From positions 1 to 36,980 of the IMG/VR virus record IMGVR_UViG_3300021083_000174: DNA of 36,980 bases; one strand, written 5' to 3'. Each line of letters begins with the position of its first letter. Position 1 is the first letter of the stretch. A program made the translations under genes and the position numbers. Below, piece after piece: positions 25,712 to 34,032 of this stretch. This DNA comes from a virus. The notes beneath the pieces are model-generated. The model was not told where the DNA came from. It did not search any database and worked only from the letters and a program-made list of their open reading frames with translations.

Positions 25712-25972
25712 TTAATACGGTTGATCTCGATGCCATTCGCCGGCATCAATCATTGATTCTACTTTCTTTTCCCAACGCTTACGAGCCATTTTCCTCTTTC
25801 TTTGTTTTTCAACACTTTTTGGTTCATAAAACATCTTATCCTTTAAGTCTTTTAATAGACCAGAATCCTGTGTCATTTTTGTAAACTGTCGCATTGCAGA
25901 ATTAAAATTCTCCTTGACTTCTACACATAATCCATTAACTTTAAAATCTTTTCTTTTGTTCATTATAGCCAT
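25712..25972 (-). CDS. Ribosomal protein bS21 homologue
   Basis: 86 residues. FNSAMRQFTKMTQDSGLLKDLKDKMFYEPKSVEKQRKRK is the S21 pattern: the AxRxFKK helix, the GxLxxLKxRxxYEKPSxKRKRK stretch, a basic tail. S21 sits on the 30S near the anti-Shine-Dalgarno sequence; phage copies probably replace host S21 and favour phage mRNAs. With the frame breaks in this window, a phage-encoded ribosomal protein is of special interest. Confidence 0.9.
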   Translation of the reverse strand: MAIMNKRKDFKVNGLCVEVKENFNSAMRQFTKMTQDSGLLKDLKDKMFYEPKSVEKQRKRKMARKRWEKKVESMIDAGEWHRDQPY

Positions 25973-25984
25973 TTAGTCCTTTTA

Positions 25985-27223
25985 TTAATTATTTTCATTG
26001 TTTACAAGCTTCTTCTTTTCAGTCTTGTAAACATATCTAGCCAGCCCTTGTCCATCAATTGCTACTTTAGTCACACCTTCTTTTGCTAATCTTGGTAATA
26101 GAAATTGAGTTTGTTGTAATACTTTTTCAATAATACCTCTCAATCCACGAGCACCAATTTTTTGTTTTATACATTCACTGGCAATCGAATTGAGATATTT
26201 ATCATCGAATTCTAAATCTACATTTTCAATTTTAAATAATGCCTTAAATTGACTTACTATACTATTCTTCGGTTCTTTTAATATTCTCACCAATGATTCA
26301 GTATCTAAATCATCAAATACAACCACGATTGGACACCTGCCAACAAATTCAGGTATTAATCCATATTTGATCAAATCTTCAGATGTCACTGTTTTAATTA
26401 TGTCATCATCTTTGACTAGATTTTTAATCGTAGCACCAATACCAATAGTCGATACATCTCTTGATTTTTTAATAATATCACTTAATCCGACAAATGCGCC
26501 GCTACAAATGAATAATATATTTTTAGTATCAAAATCAGCAGTTTCCATACGATCAAAGACATTTGTTACTTTAATTATGGTTCCTTCGATTATCTTTAAT
26601 AGTGCTTGTTGAACACCTTCACCACTGACATCTCGAGTAACTGTGCTACTTTCACTTTTTCTGGATTTTTTATCAATTTCATCTAGGAAAATTATACCTC
26701 GCTGAGCTTTTTCTAAGTTGCCACCTGCATTCTGAATAAGCAAGTCAATCAAATTTTCAGCATCCTGACCGACATATCCAGCTTCTGTTAATGTTGTTGC
26801 ATCGGCAATAACATATGGTAAATCAAATAATTTAGCAATGGTTTTTACCAATAGAGTCTTACCACAGCCAGATGAGCCTATCATCAATACATTTGATTTA
26901 TCAATTTCTGTATCTTGCTGGTTATTATTGATTCTCTTGAAATGATTATACATTGCTACAGAAATAGAAATTTTAGCTGCATCTTGTCCGACAATATACT
27001 TATCGAGATATTCTTTAATTTCTTCCGGACTAAGAATTTTGTCTTTAATTTCAACTAATGGTGAATCTTTATTATCGTGTAAAATCTGATGTAGATAATC
27101 TACGCAAGTGTCACAGATATATAAATTATTATTATTATAAATAGGTCCTTCAATCATTTGGTTTACTTGTTTTCTACCTGAACTACAAAAGGAACAGGTA
27201 ATATTTTTTTCAATTTCAGACAT
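25985..27223 (-). CDS. clpX: ClpX ATPase, unfoldase for ClpP
   Basis: 412 residues. Zinc ligands Cys10, Cys13, Cys37 and Cys40; Walker A MIGSSGCGKTLLVKTI; Walker B GIIFLDEIDKKSRK; GYVGQDAENLIDLL, GEGVQQALLKIIEGT and GARGLRGIIEKVL are intact. The IGF loop that docks to ClpP reads T-IGI-G, so Phe is replaced by Ile. It unfolds tagged proteins for ClpP. The start follows AAGGAATT. Confidence 0.97.
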   Translation of the reverse strand: MSEIEKNITCSFCSSGRKQVNQMIEGPIYNNNNLYICDTCVDYLHQILHDNKDSPLVEIKDKILSPEEIKEYLDKYIVGQDAAKISISVAMYNHFKRINNNQQDTEIDKSNVLMIGSSGCGKTLLVKTIAKLFDLPYVIADATTLTEAGYVGQDAENLIDLLIQNAGGNLEKAQRGIIFLDEIDKKSRKSESSTVTRDVSGEGVQQALLKIIEGTIIKVTNVFDRMETADFDTKNILFICSGAFVGLSDIIKKSRDVSTIGIGATIKNLVKDDDIIKTVTSEDLIKYGLIPEFVGRCPIVVVFDDLDTESLVRILKEPKNSIVSQFKALFKIENVDLEFDDKYLNSIASECIKQKIGARGLRGIIEKVLQQTQFLLPRLAKEGVTKVAIDGQGLARYVYKTEKKKLVNNENN

Positions 27224-27234
27224 TATAAAATTCC

Positions 27235-27507
27235 TTATTTTCCAAATAATTCACCTTTTAATTTTAAGAATACGACTTCTTCTGACAATACTTCATAAAT
27301 ATTTATATCTGACCCAATCAGTAATGCAGTCTTTCCTTCGGGTAATATTTTCGATAAAAATTTCTTTGTTTCATTTACATATGCTTCAGACATTGCATCA
27401 GTTCTTCTTGGTAACTGAAAAACCAAAACCGCACTAGGATTTAATTCCACTTCCGATAACATCCCGGCATAACCGCTTACTGGATTCACAATTTGTATTG
27501 AGTTCAT
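27235..27507 (-). CDS. Small hypothetical protein
   Basis: 90 residues from ATG 27507, one base after the queD stop (TAAAATG). Segments VLVFQLPRRTDAMSEAY and NIYEVLSEEVVFLKLKG; the ending is another variant of the small phage protein motif. Function unknown. Confidence 0.6.
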   Translation of the reverse strand: MNSIQIVNPVSGYAGMLSEVELNPSAVLVFQLPRRTDAMSEAYVNETKKFLSKILPEGKTALLIGSDINIYEVLSEEVVFLKLKGELFGK

Positions 27508-27508
27508 T

Positions 27509-27958
27509 TTATCCTTCATACCAGGCTGAATTCGACGGTGTTTCGGCAACTTTTATTACTCTACAATGAACATTTGAATATCCATTTTCAGGTAGCCATA
27601 TTTCATTTACATAATCATATAACCATTTACTGAGTCCTTCACATCCCGTTCTCTCAACAACAACCATATTACACAATTTCTTATTATGTAACATTTCAAA
27701 TGTTTCAAATTCAGGATCATCTTCAGCGACTAACATAGTATGATCAAACCATTCATCTAATTTATCTTTTAATGTTTTTAGTGATCCAAAATCAACCACC
27801 CAATTTCTAACATCGACAGTCTCTGATTCAAATTCAAAATAAAATGATAAAGAATAACCATGAATTAATCTGCAATGACTTTCGGCTCTCCATTGTCTAT
27901 ATGCTACGGCATATCCTTTTTCGTGGCCATATGTTTTAGTGCTAACATATTTTCCCAT
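27509..27958 (-). CDS. queD: 6-carboxytetrahydropterin synthase (QueD)
   Basis: 149 residues. It has AESHCRLIHGYSLSF (zinc histidines and catalytic Cys), WVVDFGSLKTLKDKLDEWFDHT and CEGLSKWLYDYVNE, all typical of QueD. It turns dihydroneopterin triphosphate, the product of FolE, into 6-carboxy-tetrahydropterin, the second step to preQ0. FolE is 2 kb away on the same strand. The downstream enzymes QueE, QueC and DpdA were not seen. Confidence 0.88.
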   Translation of the reverse strand: MGKYVSTKTYGHEKGYAVAYRQWRAESHCRLIHGYSLSFYFEFESETVDVRNWVVDFGSLKTLKDKLDEWFDHTMLVAEDDPEFETFEMLHNKKLCNMVVVERTGCEGLSKWLYDYVNEIWLPENGYSNVHCRVIKVAETPSNSAWYEG

Positions 27959-27966
27959 ATAATTCC

Positions 27967-28497
27967 TTATAAAGTATATAATTTAATACTAGTTGGTTGT
28001 CTATATGGCAAATTAAATCCCGAACTCGACGGGTCTTTTACTGTATCAATTTCTATAGAAATCTTTGTGACTTGCTTGCCTTTATATTTAATGTTTCCAT
28101 CGAGCACCTGAAGCTTCTTTAAGATTTCAATATATTCTTCGGACCCGACTTCCAGATTACATGATATACCAGCCAACATCTGTATCTCGTCAACGGATAT
28201 CTCATCTCTGCCTAAACGGAATGCGAGTGGATCAAGCATACATTCAATTTCATCGCTTGTCATTGTCTCATAACCTTGCTCAGTTAATAGCCTATTCACA
28301 CATTTAATCTTTCTATATTGAAGAGATTCATATGCTACTGTTGGATCACTATCCAGGCTCTGGTGGTTGGTAAACCCAACAACTTCCCCGTCCCCGTCAT
28401 ACAAATATACCCTTTCGTCATCCTCTTCTCTAAAACTAACCTTTAGTATAGGTTTAAAGGTATCATCATATGTCATTCCAAAATTTATCTTTCTCAT
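27967..28497 (-). CDS. Hypothetical protein
   Basis: 176 residues, acidic. It begins MRKINFGMTYDDTFKPILKV; contains VYLYDGDGEVVGF and a C-terminal IEIDTVKDPSSSGFNLPYR. No family recognised. ATG 28497 is just downstream of the cupin-like gene's stop (28499). Confidence 0.6.
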   Translation of the reverse strand: MRKINFGMTYDDTFKPILKVSFREEDDERVYLYDGDGEVVGFTNHQSLDSDPTVAYESLQYRKIKCVNRLLTEQGYETMTSDEIECMLDPLAFRLGRDEISVDEIQMLAGISCNLEVGSEEYIEILKKLQVLDGNIKYKGKQVTKISIEIDTVKDPSSSGFNLPYRQPTSIKLYTL

Positions 28498-28498
28498 T

Positions 28499-28988
28499 TT
28501 ATAATTCTCCTTTTATTTTTGATGAAATATATTCATCGTGTTGTATCCACTTAAATGTTCCTAATTTCCAATGATCATGTGTTAAAAATCCCCAGTCTTG
28601 TTTCTGAGGACCTGGCATAAATAATGTCCAGCAATCAACAGTTGGCTCTATTTCAATTCTATGATAACTATTGGCCTTACAAATTCTAAAATGACCAGGC
28701 CCCCTCCATAATTTCTTTTCACCAATTATAGTCCTATCTTTATCAAAAACAGGAACCCATTCCCAATATCCGCCCTTTAATATAAAGGTAAAATAACCGC
28801 CAAGGATGATTATGAATAAAATCTGGATCGGATCGTAGAAATTGATGTAAAAATATGTTAAATGGAAATTTATTTCTATTTTTCAGAAAGAGATAATATC
28901 TCACTAAATATGGCTCATTACTTTCTCGATCTAAAATAATTCTTTTTCGATCCAATTTAGTGAGAATGGTTAAGAAGAGATTAGACAT
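28499..28988 (-). CDS. Cupin-like protein with one CGGT +1 shift
   Basis: 162 residues after joining. The first frame gives YLVRYYLFLKNRNKFPFNIF and DFIHNHPW then CGG-TTA. Skipping the C at 28799 (TGG CGG T) gives Gly64: HPWGYFTFILKGGYWEWVPV, then WRGPGHFRFCKAN-type residues and PGPQKQDWGFLTHDHW. The H-x-HPW...GGY pattern resembles metal-binding cupin-like phage proteins. In the unshifted frame the conserved half is lost after 81 residues. Confidence 0.87.
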
Positions 28989-29014
28989 AGTAGATATTCA
29001 TGAAATTAATTTGA

Positions 29015-29231
29015 TTATAATACACCTTGATTTTTCCAATATTCAGATAGTGACTTTGTTATATGTTGCACATCTAAATTCTGACTTTTGCAATAATCAT
29101 AAAAATTAGTTATAGCATCAAAATGATCATCATCTACTACAGGCTCGTCTTTATCCACCATAAATTTAGTGTTATAACAAGTATATACAAATGTCGAGCC
29201 GTTCCTTCATAGCCTTGGTCACCGTTTTCAT
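29015..29231 (-). CDS. Small protein, possible CGGC +1 shift
   Basis: 71 residues if it starts at ATG 29231 (MKTVTKAMKE) and skips the C at 29201 (GAA CGG C, Gly11): STFVYTCYNTKFMVDKDEPV, then FDAITNFYDYCKSQNLDVQH and a stop at 29015. The later frame looks coding. The start lacks a ribosome site and lies inside 29137-29691, so it may belong to that gene by another route. The weakest of the 18 sites. Confidence 0.5.
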
Positions 29232-29691
29232 CTAATTTAAAACAAGATTTCTGTTGTTTTTCAAAAATGTCTATATTCTGCATTGGATTTCTAACACCCC
29301 ATTTTTTTAAACACGTTTTTTCTTTTTTTGTATTAGTTGCTACTTTCCAATTATCATCTTTATATAATTTTGATTTTGTATCTGATATAGCATCACAATA
29401 TTCTTTAGCAGAACTTCGACATTTCATAGAACATCTTTTTGCGCCGGTAAACGTATTCGGAACAAGTTTTCCGCAATGACAAAATACCGGCCCTTTATCA
29501 TTTAATATTAAATGTGTAATTTCCGCAAATCCACATTCTTCCGGAAATATCTTTTCAATTTCTACATTATGTGATTTACATAGAGTTAAAAATTGAGTGT
29601 ATCCGCGTGTAATACTACCACGGCGCCTTTTTTGAATCTGATGGCCTGAGAGATTCTCTCTAATATATTCTTTAATTATTTCTGGATACAT
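29137..29691 (-). CDS. Zinc-finger protein of the homing-endonuclease-associated type
   Basis: 184 residues. VFCHCGKLVPNTFTGAKRC and CSMKCRS form a treble-clef-like cysteine pattern; TCLKKWGVRNPMQNIDIFEK is the repeat motif found in phage homing endonucleases and related proteins. The QGYEG motif is present but the C-terminal nuclease part is missing: the frame decays to ILVITLNLWWIKTSL. Probably a truncated selfish-element relative. It directly follows FolE. Confidence 0.65.
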   Translation of the reverse strand: MYPEIIKEYIRENLSGHQIQKRRRGSITRGYTQFLTLCKSHNVEIEKIFPEECGFAEITHLILNDKGPVFCHCGKLVPNTFTGAKRCSMKCRSSAKEYCDAISDTKSKLYKDDNWKVATNTKKEKTCLKKWGVRNPMQNIDIFEKQQKSCFKLDENGDQGYEGTARHLYILVITLNLWWIKTSL

Positions 29692-29692
29692 A

Positions 29693-30372
29693 TTATTTCT
29701 TAGTATTAAGACTTAGGAATTCGTATCTAACTGTCGGGTCAGTTTTGAAGACTCCGCCTAATTTAGTTGTTTGTGTCCATGAATTTGGTGACTCAATACC
29801 TCTAGCAATCATACAAAAATGCTTTGCATTAATCGAGACTGCAATATTCTCTGTATCTAACAGATAGCTCAGTGCGTGATAAATCTGTGATGTTAATCTT
29901 TCCTGAACTTGTGGGCGTCTTGAAAAATATTCAACTACGCGACCGCAATTTACTAAGCCCGACCACCTTCTGATTAGGTAAATAGGCAACTAATGCCTCC
30001 CCATGAATATTTTGACCGATGATGCTCGCAGGTGGAAGAAACTGGTATTTCACCTACAGTTACCATTTCATCCACTTGCATTTTATTCTTAATAGTAGTA
30101 TTCTTTGGAAAATTCTCAGGTAATAATCCCCAATTTGTCTCTAACACCATCATTTTAGCAATTCTCTTTGGTGTTTCCATTAAACTATCGTCAGTTAAGT
30201 CCATACCAATAATTTTATAAATTTCTGCCATATGATTTTCAATTTGTAATATCTTGTCTTTATTATCAACATAGAGTAAATCAGTTGTAGGAGTTTCAAG
30301 ACCTAATGATAATAGATGCTGATGAATTTTTTCGCCTAGGTTTCCATCTGTTTTTGTTTTATTATACGACAT
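29693..30372 (-). CDS. folE: GTP cyclohydrolase I (FolE) with two +1 shifts
   Basis: 225 residues after joining, start ATG 30372 with AAAGGA. VGEIPVSSTCEHH (Cys115, His117/118 zinc ligands) runs into CGG-TCA. Skipping C at 30018 (CAT CGG T, Gly119) gives QNIHGEALVAYLPNQKVVGLSKL; skipping C at 29945 (TTG CGG T, Gly143) gives RVVEYFSRRPQVQERLTSQ and FCMIARGIE with the third zinc Cys. It turns GTP into dihydroneopterin triphosphate, the entry to folate and preQ0. Its two breaks lie beside the active site, so no unshifted product could be active. Confidence 0.94.
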
Positions 30373-30498
30373 ACTTGTTTCCTTTAGTAAAAGAACCAAG
30401 ATAAAAAATTATCTATAATGCCGATACCTTCCTAACTTGGTATTGTTGTGGTAATTTCCATAGAACCTATCGTGTTCTATATTGTATTTATACTTCAA
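30373..30498 (-). promoter_or_regulatory. Structured folE leader
   Basis: About 120 bases between the promoter and folE with no gene. It can form ATAGAAC/GTTCTAT and AGATAA-TTTT-TTATCT, the latter within ACCAA/TTGGT, just before the ribosome site. TATAAATA (30485-30492), the exact T4 late box, is also present. I could not match it to a known riboswitch. Confidence 0.4.
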
Positions 30499-30527
30499 AT
30501 TATAGCATAATTTAACAACTATTGCAA
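30499..30527 (-). promoter_or_regulatory. Sigma70-type promoter for folE
   Basis: TTGCAA (30522-30527), 17-base spacer, TATAAT (30499-30504) with the extended -10 TGC. Lies in the 205-base gap between thyA and folE. Confidence 0.7.
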
Positions 30528-30577
30528 TCAATATCTACATAAACCACCAATATTTGCTCTGAGATTACATGCCTCAG

Positions 30578-31374
30578 TCATACTGCAATTGGTGCCTTTA
30601 TTGATGGATGTGATTCGTAATTTTTCAATTCAAAATCTGTATATTTAAATTTGAAAATATCTTTAATTTCCGGATTAAGAATTATTTGTGATAATGGCAG
30701 AGTATTCCTAGATAATTGGAGATTCACTTGATCAAAGTGATTGTTATAAATATGACAATCACCACCAGACCAAATAAACTCACCAGGTTCTAAGTTGCAT
30801 ACTTGTGACATCATTAATAACAATAATGAAAAAGACGCAATATTAAATGGCACACCTAAGAACAAGTCAGCAGATCTTTGATATAGTTGGCATGACAATT
30901 TACCATTGGCAACATAGAATTGAAAAAATGAATGACACGGTGGAAGTGCCATTTTTTCAATATCGGCAGCATTCCAGGCAGAAACTATGAGACGTCTCGA
31001 ATCAGGATTGGTCTTGATCTGATTTATTACTTGAGAAATTTGGTCAATGTGTGTTCCATCGGCACATTGCCATTCTCTCCATTGTTTGCCGGTAAACTGG
31101 ACCTAATTCGCCGTGCTCATCAGCCCATTCATCCCATATCGTGACACCATTGTCTTTAAGATACTTGACATTCGTAGAGCCAGACAAAAACCAAATTAAT
31201 TCATGGATGATTGATTTTAGATGTAGTTTTTTCGTTGTTACTAATGGAAATCCATCTTTAAGATTAAACCTCATTTGATAACCGAAATACAGATTTTGTT
31301 CCAGTTCCAGTTCTATCAGATTTATCTATTCCATTTTCCATTACGTGTGTTAATAAATTTAGATATTGTTTCAT
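30578..31374 (-). CDS. thyA: Thymidylate synthase (ThyA) with two +1 shifts
   Basis: Exactly 264 residues after joining, as in E. coli. [20 protein letters not shown] and [10 protein letters not shown] lead to CGG-TTA; skipping C at 31284 (TTT CGG T, Gly31) gives [18 protein letters not shown]. At LGPVY CGG-CAA, skipping C at 31091 (TAC CGG C, Gly95) gives [17 protein letters not shown] and then [14 protein letters not shown], placing the catalytic cysteine at residue 146, its E. coli number. It methylates dUMP to dTMP. Unshifted translation would stop after 37 residues. This gene is the clearest proof of the pattern. Confidence 0.97.
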
Positions 31375-31397
31375 ACTATTCCTTAAATATTGTTATG

Positions 31398-31426
31398 ATT
31401 ATAGCAAAATAATTAATGATTGTCAA
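31398..31426 (-). promoter_or_regulatory. Perfect sigma70 promoter for thyA
   Basis: TTGACA (31421-31426), 17-base spacer, TATAAT (31398-31403) with extended -10 TGC. The TGA stop of the upstream gene (31423-31425) is part of TTGACA. Confidence 0.85.
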
Positions 31427-31647
31427 TAGCCAATTGTGTATTCGTCTTTTAATTTCAATACCAGATAATCATCTTTGCTGTAGTATTCATACTTACAATA
31501 AATATTATCGACTGCAAGAGGAAGATTTATTATCGGTGCAGAGAATACCACTCGGCTGTAATACATCCTTAACCAAAGCCAGCGTCCAGATGTTAATTTT
31601 TGTGGCCACCAGGCAAATTTCTTTTTAACATCATAATGATACATCAT
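31423..31647 (-). CDS. Small phage protein of the 'xDYLxLKL' group
   Basis: 74 residues, rich in Tyr, Lys and Trp: FAWWPQKLTSGRWLWLRMYY, ending SKDDYLVLKLKDEYTIGY. It has the same pattern as the gene upstream (31644-31880): W..K, YY..., then SKxDYLxLxL. Tandem duplicates that have diverged. Function unknown. Confidence 0.65.
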   Translation of the reverse strand: MMYHYDVKKKFAWWPQKLTSGRWLWLRMYYSRVVFSAPIINLPLAVDNIYCKYEYYSKDDYLVLKLKDEYTIGY

Positions 31648-31880
31648 ATATCACCTGATAAAACTAAAATTAAGTAATCCTCTTTAGAAATACTATCTAC
31701 AAATTCTTTTCTTAGATATTCAGAAGTAAATTTTGGATAAAATCTATATTTTTTATAATAAGATTTCCAAAGAATTGTATTGCCATTCGACAATTTAACC
31801 GGAAATATAGCAAATTTTTTAAAATACACATCTTCATGCCTTACGAAGTTACTTTCTCTCCAATTATTTATTTTAGCCAT
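31644..31880 (-). CDS. Small phage protein, tandem paralogue of the next gene
   Basis: 78 residues: NTILWKSYYKKYRFYPKF and SISKEDYLILVLSGDI. Layout and ending match 31423-31647; the two overlap by 4 bases. No function known. Confidence 0.65.
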   Translation of the reverse strand: MAKINNWRESNFVRHEDVYFKKFAIFPVKLSNGNTILWKSYYKKYRFYPKFTSEYLRKEFVDSISKEDYLILVLSGDI

Positions 31881-31881
31881 T

Positions 31882-32760
31882 TTATTTTGTAAATTCCAAT
31901 GATTTCTTCAAATGCGAAGTTAATTTTACCTTGCCATTTAAGACCATAATCATCATTTCTTCTCTTAACCATTCTTTAAGATCATCTGGTAATTCCCAAT
32001 CTTTATAAAATTTATTATTTCTTGGATTTAATTTGAGTTCCCTAATTAAATTAACCCAGGATTTAACATCCATTTTTGATTTCTTAATGAAGTTAATTTT
32101 AACCAATAATAATAATTGTGGATAATTACGAAATATATCTCTTAAATCAGTTGGAGAGTGTATTGTATCTATATTGTCGTAAAACACTGTAGAATATTTT
32201 GAATAATCCGTTCCTAACAATTTAGACCAAAACTTATAATTCGTAGAGGTGAACGTAGATATATTCTTATCAATATAAGATAAATTTTTTCGATTAACTA
32301 TATCATCAATACTATAAGAATATATTCGTTCATTATATCCTTTATTACTAAGAAACTCTGGGTATTTATAAAACAACCCACTCCTGAGTGTGGGTGATAA
32401 TATACTGTAGACAGAATCATAAAAATATTTCTCTAAATGACCCATGTATAATAAAAATATTCCACTAGGTCTTAAATTTTTTAACTCGTCCTCTGTTATA
32501 CTAACAGACTTATAAATTCTTTTAGGATAGCTTACATTATCTAAAATTGTAATTTTTTCATATAATGATAAACCACCAAGATCTATATATTTACTGAAAA
32601 ATGACTTGTCATAATTAAGTAATCCAGCTTTTTCGGATGCCGATAATGTATTTAATCTCTTGATTGCAGAAGGTGTATTCATAATAAAAGTCTTAAATTC
32701 ACCATAATTGACAATTTTTGCTACAGTCTGCAATACAAAAATTTTTTCTGATTTATTCAT
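31882..32760 (-). CDS. Hypothetical protein
   Basis: 292 residues from ATG 32760, overlapping the upstream stop (ATGAATAA). Long helical segments with many Tyr, Lys and Leu; no cysteine clusters. The sequence shows loosely repeated blocks (FLSNKGYNERIYSYSIDD; FRNYPQLLLLVKINF). Not recognised. Confidence 0.6.
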   Translation of the reverse strand: MNKSEKIFVLQTVAKIVNYGEFKTFIMNTPSAIKRLNTLSASEKAGLLNYDKSFFSKYIDLGGLSLYEKITILDNVSYPKRIYKSVSITEDELKNLRPSGIFLLYMGHLEKYFYDSVYSILSPTLRSGLFYKYPEFLSNKGYNERIYSYSIDDIVNRKNLSYIDKNISTFTSTNYKFWSKLLGTDYSKYSTVFYDNIDTIHSPTDLRDIFRNYPQLLLLVKINFIKKSKMDVKSWVNLIRELKLNPRNNKFYKDWELPDDLKEWLREEMMIMVLNGKVKLTSHLKKSLEFTK

Positions 32761-32971
32761 AGTCAAAATTTAATGTTGTCGATGGTGGATTACTGCTATA
32801 TTCCCCACCGTATGTTAATAGGAATAAAATTGCGTCGTCTTTATTTTCAAATTCATAATATGGTCTAACAAAATGAACTAATCCGGGTTCCCATTGTCCT
32901 GGATGAAATTTTACCTTGCCGACACAATATTCACAACACCATTCTATATCATAATATATGTAAATAATCAT
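32753..32971 (-). CDS. Small phage protein of the 'xDAxxF' group
   Basis: 72 residues, starting MIIYIYYDIEWCCEYCVGKV, with four clustered Cys/Trp residues and an ending FENKDDAILFLLTYGG. Member of the small-protein group spread through the window. Function unknown. Confidence 0.6.
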   Translation of the reverse strand: MIIYIYYDIEWCCEYCVGKVKFHPGQWEPGLVHFVRPYYEFENKDDAILFLLTYGGEYSSNPPSTTLNFDYE

Positions 32972-33279
32972 ATATTATGGCTTTCGTTTGATACTATCAC
33001 ATTTTCAAAATCAATTAACTTGGCCATTTTATTGAAATATTCAATATTATCTATATTTGATAGATACCATTCTAAATATAGGAGCTTTATATCATACAAT
33101 TGTGATTGTGAAGGTTTTTCTTTTAAATATTTCCAATCTAATCCTAGATTTCGAATTTGCCACGCCCAACTATCAATAGTATCGTCAGTTGGATATTCTG
33201 ATTGTGGAATCGCCTCTTTAATTGCGCTAAGTAATGTGGATAAATCCTGTTCTAAATTCTTTATTTTCGATGATTTCAT
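32968..33279 (-). CDS. Small hypothetical protein
   Basis: 103 residues, mainly helical (IKNLEQDLSTLLSAIKEAI; LYDIKLLYLEWYLSNIDNI). 4-base overlaps on both sides place it in the phosphatase operon. Not recognised. Confidence 0.6.
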   Translation of the reverse strand: MKSSKIKNLEQDLSTLLSAIKEAIPQSEYPTDDTIDSWAWQIRNLGLDWKYLKEKPSQSQLYDIKLLYLEWYLSNIDNIEYFNKMAKLIDFENVIVSNESHNI

Positions 33280-34031
33280 TTAAATTGTATAAATTTTTCA
33301 AATTTAATACCTGTATCTAGTTGTTTTAAAATAGCGCCACTTAAGATACCACCTTTTCCACAGCTAGTATCCATAAACATTGCGCATCCACCATTGAGAT
33401 TCCTAACAACCATCGGGTATAATAATGAAACGTCAAAAATTGCCTTCCTATCGTGGCCAACAATCACTGTTTTTCCATTTGGTATTTCATCTACCCATTG
33501 ATAAATTCTTTCAGGCATACCGGTATGATCATATTTTCCAGTTACTTCGCCATATAATGCTCTTGATCGGGCGTCATTATCCAATTTATCAGGATAATTC
33601 CACAATTTATAATGTGATGCACCGTGAACAAAAATATAATTATCAATATAATGATAGAAATCAGAATATTCATTAGTAATTAAATTTTTATATAATTCAT
33701 AAAATTTTTCTAATCTAAATTCTCCAACATCCCTTAATGTCTGATGTCCATCTTTTGAGAATTTAACTTTGTTTCCAATGGCATTCCTATAATGTTTGTT
33801 ATCGTGATTACCTATAATGAATCCAGCTTTCTTATTTTTCACAAGAGAATACATTAACTCTACGGTTTCAAATGGATGAGTTCCACGATCCACTAAATCT
33901 CCAAGTGATATTAAAAATAAATTTTCATTATTGGCATATTCACTGGCACGAACTAGTGATTCATAATCACTATGAATATCGCCAATAATTAATATACCGG
34001 AAAATTCTAGTATGATATTACTCAAATTCAT
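33276..34031 (-). CDS. Calcineurin-like Ser/Thr protein phosphatase
   Basis: 251 residues from ATG 34031. The metallophosphatase motifs are present: GDIHSDYESL, GDLVDRGTHPFETV, GNHDNKHYRN, FVHGA and VGHDRKAI. This is the PPP-type order, as in phage lambda phosphatase. It may remove phosphates from proteins or nucleotides; with a PrkA kinase in the same genome, an opposing role is conceivable but only inference. Confidence 0.88.
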   Translation of the reverse strand: MNLSNIILEFSGILIIGDIHSDYESLVRASEYANNENLFLISLGDLVDRGTHPFETVELMYSLVKNKKAGFIIGNHDNKHYRNAIGNKVKFSKDGHQTLRDVGEFRLEKFYELYKNLITNEYSDFYHYIDNYIFVHGASHYKLWNYPDKLDNDARSRALYGEVTGKYDHTGMPERIYQWVDEIPNGKTVIVGHDRKAIFDVSLLYPMVVRNLNGGCAMFMDTSCGKGGILSGAILKQLDTGIKFEKFIQFK

Positions 34032-34032
34032 T

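Noticed and set aside
30373-30498. preQ1 or THF riboswitch before folE
   Set aside because: Hairpins are present and the gene is suitable, but the conserved cores of these riboswitches could not be matched by eye.
30577-30578. tRNA genes or CRISPR arrays in the gaps
   Set aside because: Gaps over 100 bases (19054-19153, 25557-25711, 30373-30577) contain promoters and hairpins, but no cloverleaf with a GGTTC T-arm and no spaced direct repeats.
1404-31274. Broken genes as pseudogenes or random sequencing errors
   Set aside because: All 18 breaks are the same CGGC/CGGT event with intact motifs on both sides and no other damage. Random decay would give deletions, different indels and stop codons.
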